Shown: one piece after another, positions 51,852-59,845 of the stretch | How the letters are laid out: the number at the start of each line of letters is the position of its first letter | How positions within the stretch are numbered: position 1 is the stretch's first letter | Origin: Streptomyces sp. ISL-10 | Lineage (GTDB): Bacteria > Actinomycetota > Actinomycetes > Streptomycetales > Streptomycetaceae | Direction of reading: 5' to 3' | DNA: 64,000 nucleotides | Assembly (NCBI RefSeq): GCF_018614575.1 | Contig: NZ_JAGGOJ010000003.1 | Coordinates: 496,001-560,000, forward strand | The notes under the pieces: model-generated | The model's database searches: none | Told to the model about the DNA's origin: nothing | The model's input: the letters and a program-made list of their open reading frames with translations, nothing else | Program-made: the position numbers and the translations under genes

Positions 51852-52035
51852 CTGACGTCGAAGGCGAGGTGTCGTCAGGGGCTGACGGTTCGTGGTGCCT
51901 GCGGGATGCCGTCCGCATGAGGTGTGCGCAGGGCGGCTGCCGACCGCGGGAGCGGCGGCCCTTTCGTGAGCGGCTGCGGTTGGAGGCGGCCGGGCGGTGC
52001 GTCCGGGGCGAGGAGGCCGCGGTCATCGCGCGTGA
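51852..52035 (+). mobile_element. Relic of an IS630-type element, left end only
   Basis: About 184 bp closely resembling the left end of the element at 30907. The terminal ACTGAC...GGTGTCGT.GGGGCTGAC, the ATGAGGTnTGCGCA start of the transposase and GCTGCGGTTGGAGGCGGCC are all shared with substitutions. The encoded start reads MRCAQGGCRPRERRPFRERL. The right end is missing; the relic stops against the DinB gene tail. It is diverged, so it is not a recent copy of the first element. Confidence 0.72.
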
Positions 52036-52042
52036 ACACGCC

Positions 52043-52612
52043 TCACTGGCCCACCCTTCCGTCGATGCACTCGCGCAACAGGTCGGCGTGCCCGCAGTGA
52101 CGGGCGTACTCCTCGATCCTGTGCACCATCAGCTCCCGAACCGAGGTGCCGTCCTTCCCCAGACGCTCGCTCAGATCCGGGTGCTCGGCCAGCGCGGCGT
52201 CGGTCGCCGTCTGCTCACACTCCAGATCGGAGTACGCGGCGTCGACCATGGCCTGCTCGGCGACAGCTCCCTCGAAGTCCGCGTCACGCCGGCCGTACAG
52301 CTTCGGCAGCGGATCACCGTCGCTGATCCAGTTGCGCCAGTCCCGTTCCACTTCGGCGAGGTGCCGAAGCAGGCCGAGCAGCGACATCGTCGACGGCGGA
52401 ACCGAACGGCGGGCCAGTTGCTCCGCATCCAGACCCTCGCACTTCATCCGCAGGGTCATGCGGTAGCCCGTCAGGAAGTCCAACAGCGTCGCAAGCTCGC
52501 CCTCCGGACTGGCTCCCTCGTTGTTGCGGGGGTCGTTGTCCGGGTCGGCCCACATGTCGGGGTAGACGGTTGCCTGGGTCCATCGTGCGGGTTGACCACT
52601 CATGCGTTGCAT
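52043..52612 (-). CDS. DinB/DUF664-family protein (mycothiol-dependent enzyme type)
   Basis: 189 residues, four-helix DinB fold of the DUF664 clade common in actinobacteria: ATLLDFLTGYRMTLRMKCEG, SLLGLLRHLAEVERDWRNWI (metal His) and VHRIEEYARHCGHADLLREC (metal His pair). Some relatives are mycothiol-dependent transferases. The start at 52612 or three codons later (MSGQPARW at 52603) both have plausible ribosome sites. Its stop abuts the IS630 relic. Confidence 0.87.
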   Translation of the reverse strand: MQRMSGQPARWTQATVYPDMWADPDNDPRNNEGASPEGELATLLDFLTGYRMTLRMKCEGLDAEQLARRSVPPSTMSLLGLLRHLAEVERDWRNWISDGDPLPKLYGRRDADFEGAVAEQAMVDAAYSDLECEQTATDAALAEHPDLSERLGKDGTSVRELMVHRIEEYARHCGHADLLRECIDGRVGQ

Positions 52613-52803
52613 CTTCGCCCCAAGGGCCCGGGCCCGCCAGGTTTTTCACGGTGCGGGGCCCGTCCCGGATGCTGATCAAATGACTAGACAGTGCTCCTGA
52701 CTTGGGAAGATGGGGCTAGTCGAAGGCTTTGTCCACCGCGGGAACGACGTCGCTCTTAGGCCACGGTGACCAGGACGAGGATCCCCCGCGAACCTGCGGT
52801 GCG

Positions 52804-53154
52804 TCAGGCCGCTTTGCGGTCCACGTACTCGAAGACCGAACCATCCGGGTGGACGGCGATCAGATTGCGCCCCACGGGGGTCGGCACCGGACCGGCGACG
52901 ACCCGGGCGCCGACCGCGGTGAGCGTCTCGTACGCCTCGTCCACGTCCTTCACCGCGATCGTGGCGGACACCTTGCGCAGGACCTCGAGCTCCGACTCCG
53001 GACCGCTCATCAGCAGGAAGCAGCCGACCGCCGCGACCGAGACGCCGCCGCGCTCGAAGCGCAGCGGCGGGGCGCCGGTGAGCCGTTCGTAGAAGGCGGC
53101 CGACGTCTCCAGGTCGTCGACGCAGATACGGAGGGTGGTTCCGAGGATCTCCAT
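52804..53154 (-). CDS. VOC-superfamily protein
   Basis: 116 residues, one VOC protomer: EILGTTLRICVDDLETSAAF, YERLTGAPPLRFERGGVSVA, TIAVKDVDEAYETLTAVGAR, LIAVHPDGSVFEYVDRKAA. Typical of small glyoxalase/dioxygenase-fold proteins; substrate unknown. Located 58 bp after the methyltransferase stop on the same strand, possibly cotranscribed. Confidence 0.84.
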   Translation of the reverse strand: MEILGTTLRICVDDLETSAAFYERLTGAPPLRFERGGVSVAAVGCFLLMSGPESELEVLRKVSATIAVKDVDEAYETLTAVGARVVAGPVPTPVGRNLIAVHPDGSVFEYVDRKAA

Positions 53155-53212
53155 GACGGCGAGGGTAGTTGGCGTGAGCGGGCCCTGTCAGGGGCGTGCG
53201 GGGGACGAGGGC

Positions 53213-54022
53213 TCACACCCGGCACAGGATCTCGCCGTGCGGGACCATGAACCAGGCGTCCTCGTCCGCGCCCCAGGCACGCCAGCCGTCGGCGATCGCG
53301 GCGAGCTGCGCGGCGGTCGCGTGACCGCCGTCCACCGCGATCCGCGCGTACACCGAAGCGGTCGTGCGGTCCGCCCAGAGCCCGCTCCACCACGCCCGCT
53401 CCTCGGGCGCCGCGAAGCACCATGCGGCGGCGGTCGCCGTGATGTCGGTGAATCCGGCGGCGCGGGCCCACGACACGAGCCTGCGTCCCGCGTCGGGCTC
53501 ACCGCCGTTGGCACGGGCCACCCGCCGGTACAGCTCCTGCCACTCGGAGAGCACCGGCAGGTCGGGGTACCAGGTGAACGCGCCGTAGTCGCTGTCGCGT
53601 GCCGCGACGACCCCGCCGGGACGGCACACCCGGCGCATCTCGCGCAGGGCCGTCACCGGGTCGCCCACATGCTGCAGGACCTGATGGGCGTGCACGACGT
53701 CGAAGGAGTCGTCGGGGAAGTCCAGGGCGTGGACGTCGGCGACCGCGAAGCGGACGTTGTCCAGCCCGCGTCCCTCGGCATGCGCCCGTGCCCGCGCCAG
53801 CACGTCCAGCGCGGCGTCCACCGCGGTGACCTGCCCGGGCGCGACGAGCGCGGCGAAGTCGGCGCTGATGGTGCCGGGGCCGCAACCGACATCCAGCACG
53901 TTCGCCCCGGGCCGCAGTTCGCCGAGCAGGTACGCCGCGGAGTTCTCGGCGGTCCGCCAGGAGTGCGAGCGCAGGACGGACTCGTGGTGCCCGTGGGTGT
54001 AGACGGCGGTCTCCTTCGACAT
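53213..54022 (-). CDS. Class I SAM-dependent methyltransferase
   Basis: 269 residues: NVLDVGCGPGTISADFAALV (motif I), VTAVDAALDVLARARAHAEG, FAVADVHALDFPDDSFDVVH (motifs II-III), HQVLQHVGDPVTALREMRRV, CRPGGVVAARDSDYGAFTWY. It resembles UbiE/Coq5-like small-molecule methyltransferases; substrate unknown. The ATG at 54022 has AAGGAG about 9 bp upstream; the longer frame to 54250 is not supported. The upstream gap holds an AT-rich patch (AGAATTCTTGAATAG) that may be its promoter. Confidence 0.88.
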   Translation of the reverse strand: MSKETAVYTHGHHESVLRSHSWRTAENSAAYLLGELRPGANVLDVGCGPGTISADFAALVAPGQVTAVDAALDVLARARAHAEGRGLDNVRFAVADVHALDFPDDSFDVVHAHQVLQHVGDPVTALREMRRVCRPGGVVAARDSDYGAFTWYPDLPVLSEWQELYRRVARANGGEPDAGRRLVSWARAAGFTDITATAAAWCFAAPEERAWWSGLWADRTTASVYARIAVDGGHATAAQLAAIADGWRAWGADEDAWFMVPHGEILCRV

Positions 54023-54265
54023 GGCGGGTCTCCTTCGCTGGGGCCTGCACAGCCCCTTCGCCGGGATGCGTGCCGCCACCGTACGCGCTCTGTCTGTATG
54101 GTGAGATAGAATTCTTGAATAGTGGACACCTTGCTGGAGCGGCGTGGGCCCGCACGGTGGTTGTGCCTGCCGTCGGCCTTCCGGCTCCTGAAGGCAGGTA
54201 GCCCGCTGGGAGCGGTGGGCTGCCCCGCCAACCCGGAAAACGCCCGGCACTCACCCCGGGCGCGC

Positions 54266-54271
54266 GACAAT
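54266..54271 (+). promoter_or_regulatory. Candidate -10 box for a leaderless mRNA
   Basis: GACAAT lies 6 bp before the ATG at 54278; no Shine-Dalgarno is present. Confidence 0.35.
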
Positions 54272-54277
54272 CGGCTG

Positions 54278-54721
54278 ATGACTGAGACCTGGACTCCGAC
54301 CGCCCCCGGTGTGCTGCGGCTTCCCTCCGGGAGACTCGTCCGGGGTCGGGGGCTGCGACGGCCGCCCGCCGCCGGACCGCTGCCGCAGTTCGGCGTGTAT
54401 CTGCTCGGCAGGCAGCCGCCGTCCACCGACTGGGAGGCACGCTGGCTGCGCTGGCCGGACTTCCGCCTTCCCGCCGACCGCGCGCTCGCGTGCGAGCTCC
54501 TGCGCGAGTCATGGGAACGGGCCGCCGCCGAACGGGTCGAGATCGCGTGCGGCGGCGGGCGGGGCCGGACCGGAACGGCCCTGGCCTGCCTGGCCGTTCT
54601 CGACGGCGTACCGGCCGGTGAGGCGGTGGCGTTCGTCCGGGCGCACTACGACCGGCATGCCGTGGAGACACCGTGGCAGCGGCGTTACGCAGAGCGCTTC
54701 GCGGACACCGCGAGGGCCTGA
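54278..54721 (+). CDS. Protein-tyrosine-phosphatase-fold protein
   Basis: 147 residues. The P-loop C-x5-R-T is present in IACGGGRGRTGTALACLAVL, with Ala instead of the usual His before the Cys. A general-acid Asp candidate lies in LRWPDFRLPADRA. Size and layout fit actinobacterial small dual-specificity-like phosphatases. The upstream frame (52 more residues) overlaps the divergent promoter region and is rejected. The ATG appears to be leaderless. Confidence 0.78.
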   Translation: MTETWTPTAPGVLRLPSGRLVRGRGLRRPPAAGPLPQFGVYLLGRQPPSTDWEARWLRWPDFRLPADRALACELLRESWERAAAERVEIACGGGRGRTGTALACLAVLDGVPAGEAVAFVRAHYDRHAVETPWQRRYAERFADTARA

Positions 54722-54854
54722 GCAAGGGGGCCTCGGCGACCAGCTCCCCCGTGGCCGGCCGCCGAAGCGCGCTGTGCCATGGTGCTGGACGCACGGGCAG
54801 CACGTCGAACCGATTTACGCGCCCGAGGCGGCATCGGACCGGCCTTCGACGGTC

Positions 54855-56378
54855 CTACAGCAGCTCCTGCGGCCGGTAGACCGTGAGGACGTCCACCAGC
54901 TTCTCGACCACCAACTCCCGTGGTGCCGCCGCCACTTCGCCGTCGTATGCCAGCAGCGTGCCCGGTGCCAGGCCGCCGATGCGCACCTGGCGGAGCTGCC
55001 GGGACGCGTGCACGGGCGAGCGCTTGAGCCTGCCCGCCAGTGCCGCGCCGAGGAGGCGCCAGCCCGGCGCGCGTCCGCCGTGCACCACACGGACGTCGAG
55101 CAGACCGTCCGCCAGATTCTCGCGGTGACCGGGTGTGGGCCCGACGCCCTTGTACACGCCGTTGCCCGCGAACAGCAGCCACACCGGGCGGCGCCGCCCC
55201 TGCACCTCGACCTCCAGCGGATGCTCGCCGCGCAGTACGCGGGCAGCTGCCAGTACGCCTGCCGACCAGCTGCCGATCCGGGGCGACCAGCGCTCCCGGA
55301 TGCGGACCAGCTCCGGGTATACGCCCAGGCTGAACGTGTTGAGGAAGTAGCCCGGCGCCGCGCTGCCGTCCGGCCCGGGGGTGAAGCGTCCCAGGTCGAC
55401 GCCGACGGCGTCCCCGGCCTCCACCGCCCGGCACGTGTCGCGCACGGACTCGATGCCCAGGTCGTAGGCGAAGTGGTTGAACGTGCCGCCGGGGAAGACC
55501 GCCAGCGGGACGCCGTGCGTGGCGGCCACGGCGGCCGCCTGGCCGACCGTGCCGTCACCGCCGACGATGCCCAGCGCCCGTGCCCTGCCCGCGGCCTTGG
55601 CGAGGTGTGCCGCCAGTTCCTCGGGCGCGCATTCCACGACCTCCGCGAGCGGCAGCTCGGTGCGCACCTCACGGGCGTGGTCCGCGGACCCGGACCCGGA
55701 TTCGCGGTTGACGACGACCACCAGGCCCTCACCGCCCCGCAGCGCGGGTGCATGCGCCTTCGGGCGTCCCGGCGCGGGCAGCTGCGACCGCGTCGGCACC
55801 AAGCCGCGCACCGCGAACGCCGCGCCGGCGCCGAGCGCCGCACCCACCAGCACATCACTCGGGTAGTGCACTCCTGTGTAGACACGGGAGAACGCGACGG
55901 ATGCGGCCACCGGCGCGAGGGCTGCGCCCCAGCTCCTGGACTCCAGCGCGACGCCGGTGGCGAAGGCCGTGGCCGACGCGGCATGACCCGAGGGGAAGGA
56001 CGTGGTGAAAGGACGCCGCTTCAGCTGCCGCATGACCGGCACCGCGTCCAGCAGAGGCCGGCTCCTGCGGACGGAACGCTTGCCGACGGTGTTGATCAGG
56101 GCCGAGGCGACCGCGAGCGAGGCCACACCCCGCACGGCCGCCCGGCGCGAGCGTACGTCGCGTCCGAGCACGGCGATCCCGGCCGCCGCCCCGAACCAGA
56201 GCAGCCCGTGGTCCGCGCTCCTGCTGAGCCGCGGCAGGACCGGCTCCGCGCCCGGCCATTCGCGTTCGGCGACGGATCGCAGCACCTGCCGGTCCCAGGT
56301 GCTCAGGAGGTTGGCGATCCGTCCGCGGAGGCGGGCGCTTCCCTGTGCGTCGACCACTGGCATGTCGAGTTCTGGCAT
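54855..56378 (-). CDS. PAP2 phosphatase fused to diacylglycerol kinase-family domain
   Basis: About 507 residues. The N-terminal half is a membrane PAP2 domain with all three phosphatase motifs: K-x6-RP (KRSVRRSRP), PSGH (FPSGHAAS) and SR-x5-H-x3-D (SRVYTGVHYPSDV). The C-terminal half, from about 225, is a DAGK/sphingosine kinase-type lipid kinase: VVVNRESGSGS, VGGDGTVGQAAAVAATHGVP and FPGGTFNHFAYDLGI. Such fusions combine opposite lipid phosphate chemistry; the product may be a phosphatidic-acid-type lipid. ATG at 56378 chosen; 56363 or 56420 are alternatives. Confidence 0.88.
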   Translation of the reverse strand: MPELDMPVVDAQGSARLRGRIANLLSTWDRQVLRSVAEREWPGAEPVLPRLSRSADHGLLWFGAAAGIAVLGRDVRSRRAAVRGVASLAVASALINTVGKRSVRRSRPLLDAVPVMRQLKRRPFTTSFPSGHAASATAFATGVALESRSWGAALAPVAASVAFSRVYTGVHYPSDVLVGAALGAGAAFAVRGLVPTRSQLPAPGRPKAHAPALRGGEGLVVVVNRESGSGSADHAREVRTELPLAEVVECAPEELAAHLAKAAGRARALGIVGGDGTVGQAAAVAATHGVPLAVFPGGTFNHFAYDLGIESVRDTCRAVEAGDAVGVDLGRFTPGPDGSAAPGYFLNTFSLGVYPELVRIRERWSPRIGSWSAGVLAAARVLRGEHPLEVEVQGRRRPVWLLFAGNGVYKGVGPTPGHRENLADGLLDVRVVHGGRAPGWRLLGAALAGRLKRSPVHASRQLRQVRIGGLAPGTLLAYDGEVAAAPRELVVEKLVDVLTVYRPQELL

Positions 56379-56670
56379 GTCGGGCGGATACCCCCTCGGC
56401 GCGACCCCACGCGGGCCCACCCGAATCCGGTGGCCGCATCCGGTGGCCGCATCCGGTGGCCGCAGCGAGCGGACGCCGCGAGTGGGGGACGGGGCCGTTC
56501 GTGGGCACCCCGGGGGGCCCGGGCCGTCGGGCCCGACCGACTACGGCACCACGGTTCACGCGGCGGTATCGGCCAATCCTTCGTATAAAGGACCAGGGGT
56601 CTAAAGGGCCGGGCGCCGGGCAGGCACCCGGCGTCGGGAGCGCTCGCGAGCGGTGGAGGCAGGTGGCGGG
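56379..56670. promoter_or_regulatory. Divergent intergenic region with 13-bp tandem repeat
   Basis: ATCCGGTGGCCGC occurs three times in tandem at 56425-56463. TATAAA at 56584-56589 (plus strand, about 80 bp before the next gene) is an unusually AT-rich -10 candidate; no good -35 was found. No gene is seen here. Confidence 0.45.
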
Positions 56671-57888
56671 ATGCACGGCACGGCGTCCGAGGGACGTGGC
56701 CCCGTCCGGTACGGGCCGCACGCGCCGGAGACCGGGCTGCCGGTGCTTCCCGGACCCGTCGCGGTGCTCGCCGGTGCCGCCGTCGTCGCCCGGAGCGAGC
56801 CGCCCGGCGGCGACGCAGCGCTGCGGGAGGCCGCCTGCGGTTACTGGGAGCGGCGTGGCCTCGCCAGCAGCCCCGCCGAGGTCGTCGCCGCCTCCGGAGC
56901 GCAGCCGCTGCTTTTCGCGCTGCTGGGCGCGTACGACGGCGATGTGCTCATGCCGCGCCCGTGCCCCGCCTGGTGGACCCCGCAGGCGCGGCTGCTGGGC
57001 CGTCCGGCCTACCACGTGCCGACCCCGGCCGAGTGCGGCGGCGTGCCGGACCCGTTCGCGCTGCTGGAGACCGTACGGCGGGTCCGCAGCGAGGGCGGCC
57101 GGCCCCGGATCCTGCTGCTGTCCGTCCCCGACGACCCCACCGCCACCGTCGCCCCGCCGGAGACCATGGGGGAGGCCTGCGAGGCCGCCGTCGACGAGGG
57201 GTTGCACATCATCAGCGACGAGACCTGGCGCGACACGCTCCACCAGCCGCGCGACACCGTGCTGCTGAGCCCGGCGGAGATGTGCCCCGGTGATGTCACC
57301 GTGATCAGCGATCTCTCGGGCGCGCTCACTCCCCAGTCCTGGCCCGTCGCGATCGCCCGGTTCCCGGTCGGGGCGGACGGCGCCGCCCGGCGCGCCCGCA
57401 CCCTGGACGTCCTCACCGCGCTCGGCGCCGTCGTCCCCGCTCCGCTCTCCGCCGCCGCGGCCCACGTTCTCGGCGAGCCGGCCGAGGTGGCGGAGCGGAC
57501 GGTGCGTGCCGCCGCTCTGCACTCAGAGGTCGCCGCGGCCGTGCACCGCGCCGTGCTCGCGGCCGGCGCCCTGTCCCGCCCTCCGCAGGCGGGCCGCCAT
57601 CTCTACGTGGACCTCGGCCCGTTGCGCGGCCGTCTCGCCGAGCGGGGTGTCAGCGACTCCATGGAACTGGAGGAGTACCTGAGCGACCGGCTCGGCACGT
57701 CCGTCCCAGGCGGGCACCGCTTCGGCGACGAGCTGGGCGCGCTGCGGGTGCGGCTGTCCACCGGGCCGCTGCTCGGCACGACCGCCGACGAGCAGCTGGC
57801 CGCTCTGGCCTCCCGGACCCCTCTGGAACTGCCCCATGTGGAGCGGGCATTGAGCAATCTCGGATCGGCCTTCGACGAGCTGCGGTGA
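56671..57888 (+). CDS. Class I/II aminotransferase-fold protein lacking the PLP lysine
   Basis: About 405 residues with a fold type I aminotransferase layout: ALREAACGYWERRGLASSPA, EVVAASGAQPLLFALLGAYD, LLLSVPDDPTATVAP (where NPTG is expected), HIISDETWRDTL (usual D-E-x-Y, here Trp) and LRVRLSTGPLLG (carboxylate-binding Arg region). At the Schiff-base site it reads VISDLSGALTPQSWPVAIA, with Gly where the catalytic Lys belongs. A pseudoenzyme or altered function is likely. ATG at 56671; a GTG six codons upstream is possible. It may be cotranscribed with the hydrolase that follows after 21 bp. Confidence 0.8.
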   Translation: MHGTASEGRGPVRYGPHAPETGLPVLPGPVAVLAGAAVVARSEPPGGDAALREAACGYWERRGLASSPAEVVAASGAQPLLFALLGAYDGDVLMPRPCPAWWTPQARLLGRPAYHVPTPAECGGVPDPFALLETVRRVRSEGGRPRILLLSVPDDPTATVAPPETMGEACEAAVDEGLHIISDETWRDTLHQPRDTVLLSPAEMCPGDVTVISDLSGALTPQSWPVAIARFPVGADGAARRARTLDVLTALGAVVPAPLSAAAAHVLGEPAEVAERTVRAAALHSEVAAAVHRAVLAAGALSRPPQAGRHLYVDLGPLRGRLAERGVSDSMELEEYLSDRLGTSVPGGHRFGDELGALRVRLSTGPLLGTTADEQLAALASRTPLELPHVERALSNLGSAFDELR

Positions 57889-57909
57889 CGCGTTGACGGG
57901 AGACCCTGG

Positions 57910-58968
57910 ATGACAGAGCAGTCAGAGTTGACGGAGCAGGCGGAACAGAGCGGACCCGCACACCATCCGGCGGGCACGCGACCGGGCCTTACGGCGCCCC
58001 CGCCCGCCACCACCCGCCCCCTCGGCGAGATCCGCATCTGGCCGAGATCCTTCGCCGACCGGCTCACCGCCCCTCTCCCGGGCGTCCGCGCCCTGGCCCG
58101 GTTCGCCACGGAGGGCGCCGTACGTCCCGGTCCAGCGGGGCTGCGCGACATCCCGCTGCTTCCCTTCGAACCCGGCACGCTGCCCGAGGCGGACACCACC
58201 ACCGTCGCCGTCACCTGGGCCGGGCACGCCAGCTGGGTCCTGCGCATCGGCGGGCTCACCGTCCTCACCGACCCGGTCTGGTCCCGCCGCATCCTCGGCA
58301 CCCCGGCGCGCATCACCCCGGTGGGGGTGCGCTGGGAGGATCTGCCGCCCGTGGACGCGGTCGTCATCAGCCACAACCACTTCGACCACCTCGACGCCCC
58401 CACGCTGCGGCGGCTGCCCCGCCGCACACCGCTGTTCGTGCCCGCGGGGCTCGGCCGCTGGTTCCGGCGCCGCCGCTTCACGCGGGTCACCGAGCTCGAC
58501 TGGTGGGAGGATGCCGAACTGCGCGGTGTGCGCTTCGAGTTCGTACCGGCCCACCACTGGTCCAAGCGCACCCTTCTCGACACCTGCCGCTCGCTGTGGG
58601 GCGGCTGGGTGCTCACCGACGCACTGGACCGGTCGGTGTACTTCGCGGGCGACACCGGCTACGGGCACTGGTTCAAGGAGATCGGCCGCCGTCACCCCGG
58701 TATCGACCTGGCCCTGCTGCCCATCGGCGCGTACGCTCCGCGCTGGTGGCTCAGCGATGTGCACACCGACCCGGAGGAGGCGGTGCGCGCCTTCGAGGAC
58801 CTCGGCGCACGGAACATGGCGCCCATGCACTGGGCGACGTTCGTGCTCTCCGCTGAGCCCGTGCTGGAACCGCTCCAGCGACTGCTGGCGGCCTGGCACC
58901 GCACGGGCCGGCCGCGCGACGAACTGTGGGACCTTCCCGTGGGCGGCTCACGGGTGCTGACGGCCTGA
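57910..58968 (+). CDS. Metallo-beta-lactamase-fold hydrolase, NAPE-PLD-like
   Basis: 352 residues. MBL signature VVISHNHFDHLDAPTLRRLP (H-x-H-x-D-H), TWAGHASWVLRIGGLTVLTD at the N-terminal strand, YFAGDTGYGHWFKEIGRRHP (Asp bridging ligand) and MAPMHWATFVLS. The pattern is that of N-acylphosphatidylethanolamine phospholipase D/UlaG-like hydrolases. No signal peptide. It follows the aminotransferase-like gene by 21 bp. Convergent with DedA across a 56-bp repeat array. Confidence 0.88.
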   Translation: MTEQSELTEQAEQSGPAHHPAGTRPGLTAPPPATTRPLGEIRIWPRSFADRLTAPLPGVRALARFATEGAVRPGPAGLRDIPLLPFEPGTLPEADTTTVAVTWAGHASWVLRIGGLTVLTDPVWSRRILGTPARITPVGVRWEDLPPVDAVVISHNHFDHLDAPTLRRLPRRTPLFVPAGLGRWFRRRRFTRVTELDWWEDAELRGVRFEFVPAHHWSKRTLLDTCRSLWGGWVLTDALDRSVYFAGDTGYGHWFKEIGRRHPGIDLALLPIGAYAPRWWLSDVHTDPEEAVRAFEDLGARNMAPMHWATFVLSAEPVLEPLQRLLAAWHRTGRPRDELWDLPVGGSRVLTA

Positions 58969-59012
58969 GCGCCCGGCCGTACGGGCGGCCAGTGCGCACG
59001 CGCCGGCCGGCC

Positions 59013-59200
59013 GGTGCTCATGCCTGCCGGCCCGCGCCCGTACGGCCGATTCTCCGCGCCCCGGGGCTGGTGCTCATGCCGGCCGGCCCGCGCCCGTACG
59101 GCCGATTCTCCGCGCCCCGGGGCTGGTGCTCATGCCGGCCGGCCCGCGCCCGTACGGCCGACTCTCCGCGCCCCCGGGCCGGTGCTCATGCCTGCCGGCG
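59013..59200. repeat. 56-bp tandem repeat array
   Basis: Units begin at 59013, 59069, 59125 and 59181 (last one partial), each starting GGTGCTCATGCC and containing CGCCCGTACGGCCG and CTCCGCGCCCCGGGG. Copies 2 and 3 are almost identical. The final partial copy contains the dedA stop codon, so the array seems to have grown from the 3' end of that gene. Non-coding between two convergent genes. Confidence 0.88.
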
Positions 59201-59845
59201 GGTGCCCGCCTGCCGCATCCTGCGCCACACCGCCGGTGCCCCGCCGACCAGCACGGTCAGCGCGACCGCCGCGACCACGCCCTGCCACGGCCGGGCGAAC
59301 AGCGACCCGCCCAGAATGCCGATCAGCCCGTACGTCGCCGCCCACGCCAGGCACGCCGGAGCGTCCCCGCGCATGAAGCGGCCCAGCTCCATCCGGGCCA
59401 GCAGGCAGGCCAGCATGACCGGGATCCGCCCGGCCGGCATCAGGCGCGAGAGCACCAGCACCGTCACTTCGTGTTCGGCGAGCTTCTCCTGCGCCTGCTC
59501 CAGCCGGTCGGGCGCGGCCCGCCCCCGCAGCGCGGCCAGCCAGCGCGAACCGTTGTGTGAACCGACCCCGCGCCGGCCGAGCCAGTACAGGGTCACGTCC
59601 CCGACGAACGCGGCCAGCGACGCGATCAGGAAGACGAACAGCAGGGCGAACGGAGCCGTCTGATGGACCGCCACCACCGCCGCGGAGCTGACCACCGCGC
59701 CGGTCGGCACCACCGGCACCAGCGCCCCGAGTGCCACCAGCAGGAACAGAGAGGGATAGCCGACCGCCTGCTGTGTCGACTCCGGCGGCAACCCCCTTGC
59801 CATCTCGGTGAGTTGTGCCACCATCGCCGGAACGTCCGGGGTCAC
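59186..59845 (-). CDS. DedA-family (VTT domain) membrane protein
   Basis: 219 residues, several membrane helices. The SNARE-associated/VTT core reads FVGDVTLYWLGRRGVGSHNG, followed by a basic loop and VLVLSRLMPAGRIPVMLACL, the conserved R-x(2)-P-x-G-R. DedA proteins are lipid scramblases/flippases for undecaprenyl phosphate or phosphatidylethanolamine. The GTG start at 59845 overlaps the stop of the hydrolase gene (GTGA), so the two are coupled. Confidence 0.87.
   Translation of the reverse strand: MTPDVPAMVAQLTEMARGLPPESTQQAVGYPSLFLLVALGALVPVVPTGAVVSSAAVVAVHQTAPFALLFVFLIASLAAFVGDVTLYWLGRRGVGSHNGSRWLAALRGRAAPDRLEQAQEKLAEHEVTVLVLSRLMPAGRIPVMLACLLARMELGRFMRGDAPACLAWAATYGLIGILGGSLFARPWQGVVAAVALTVLVGGAPAVWRRMRQAGTRRQA

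Noticed and set aside
52681..52790. Possible transposon end (CAGTGCTCCTGACTTGGG and a minus frame ending VVPAVDKAFD)
   Set aside because: It looks like an IS tail, but no second end or recognisable family could be found, so it is not listed as an element.
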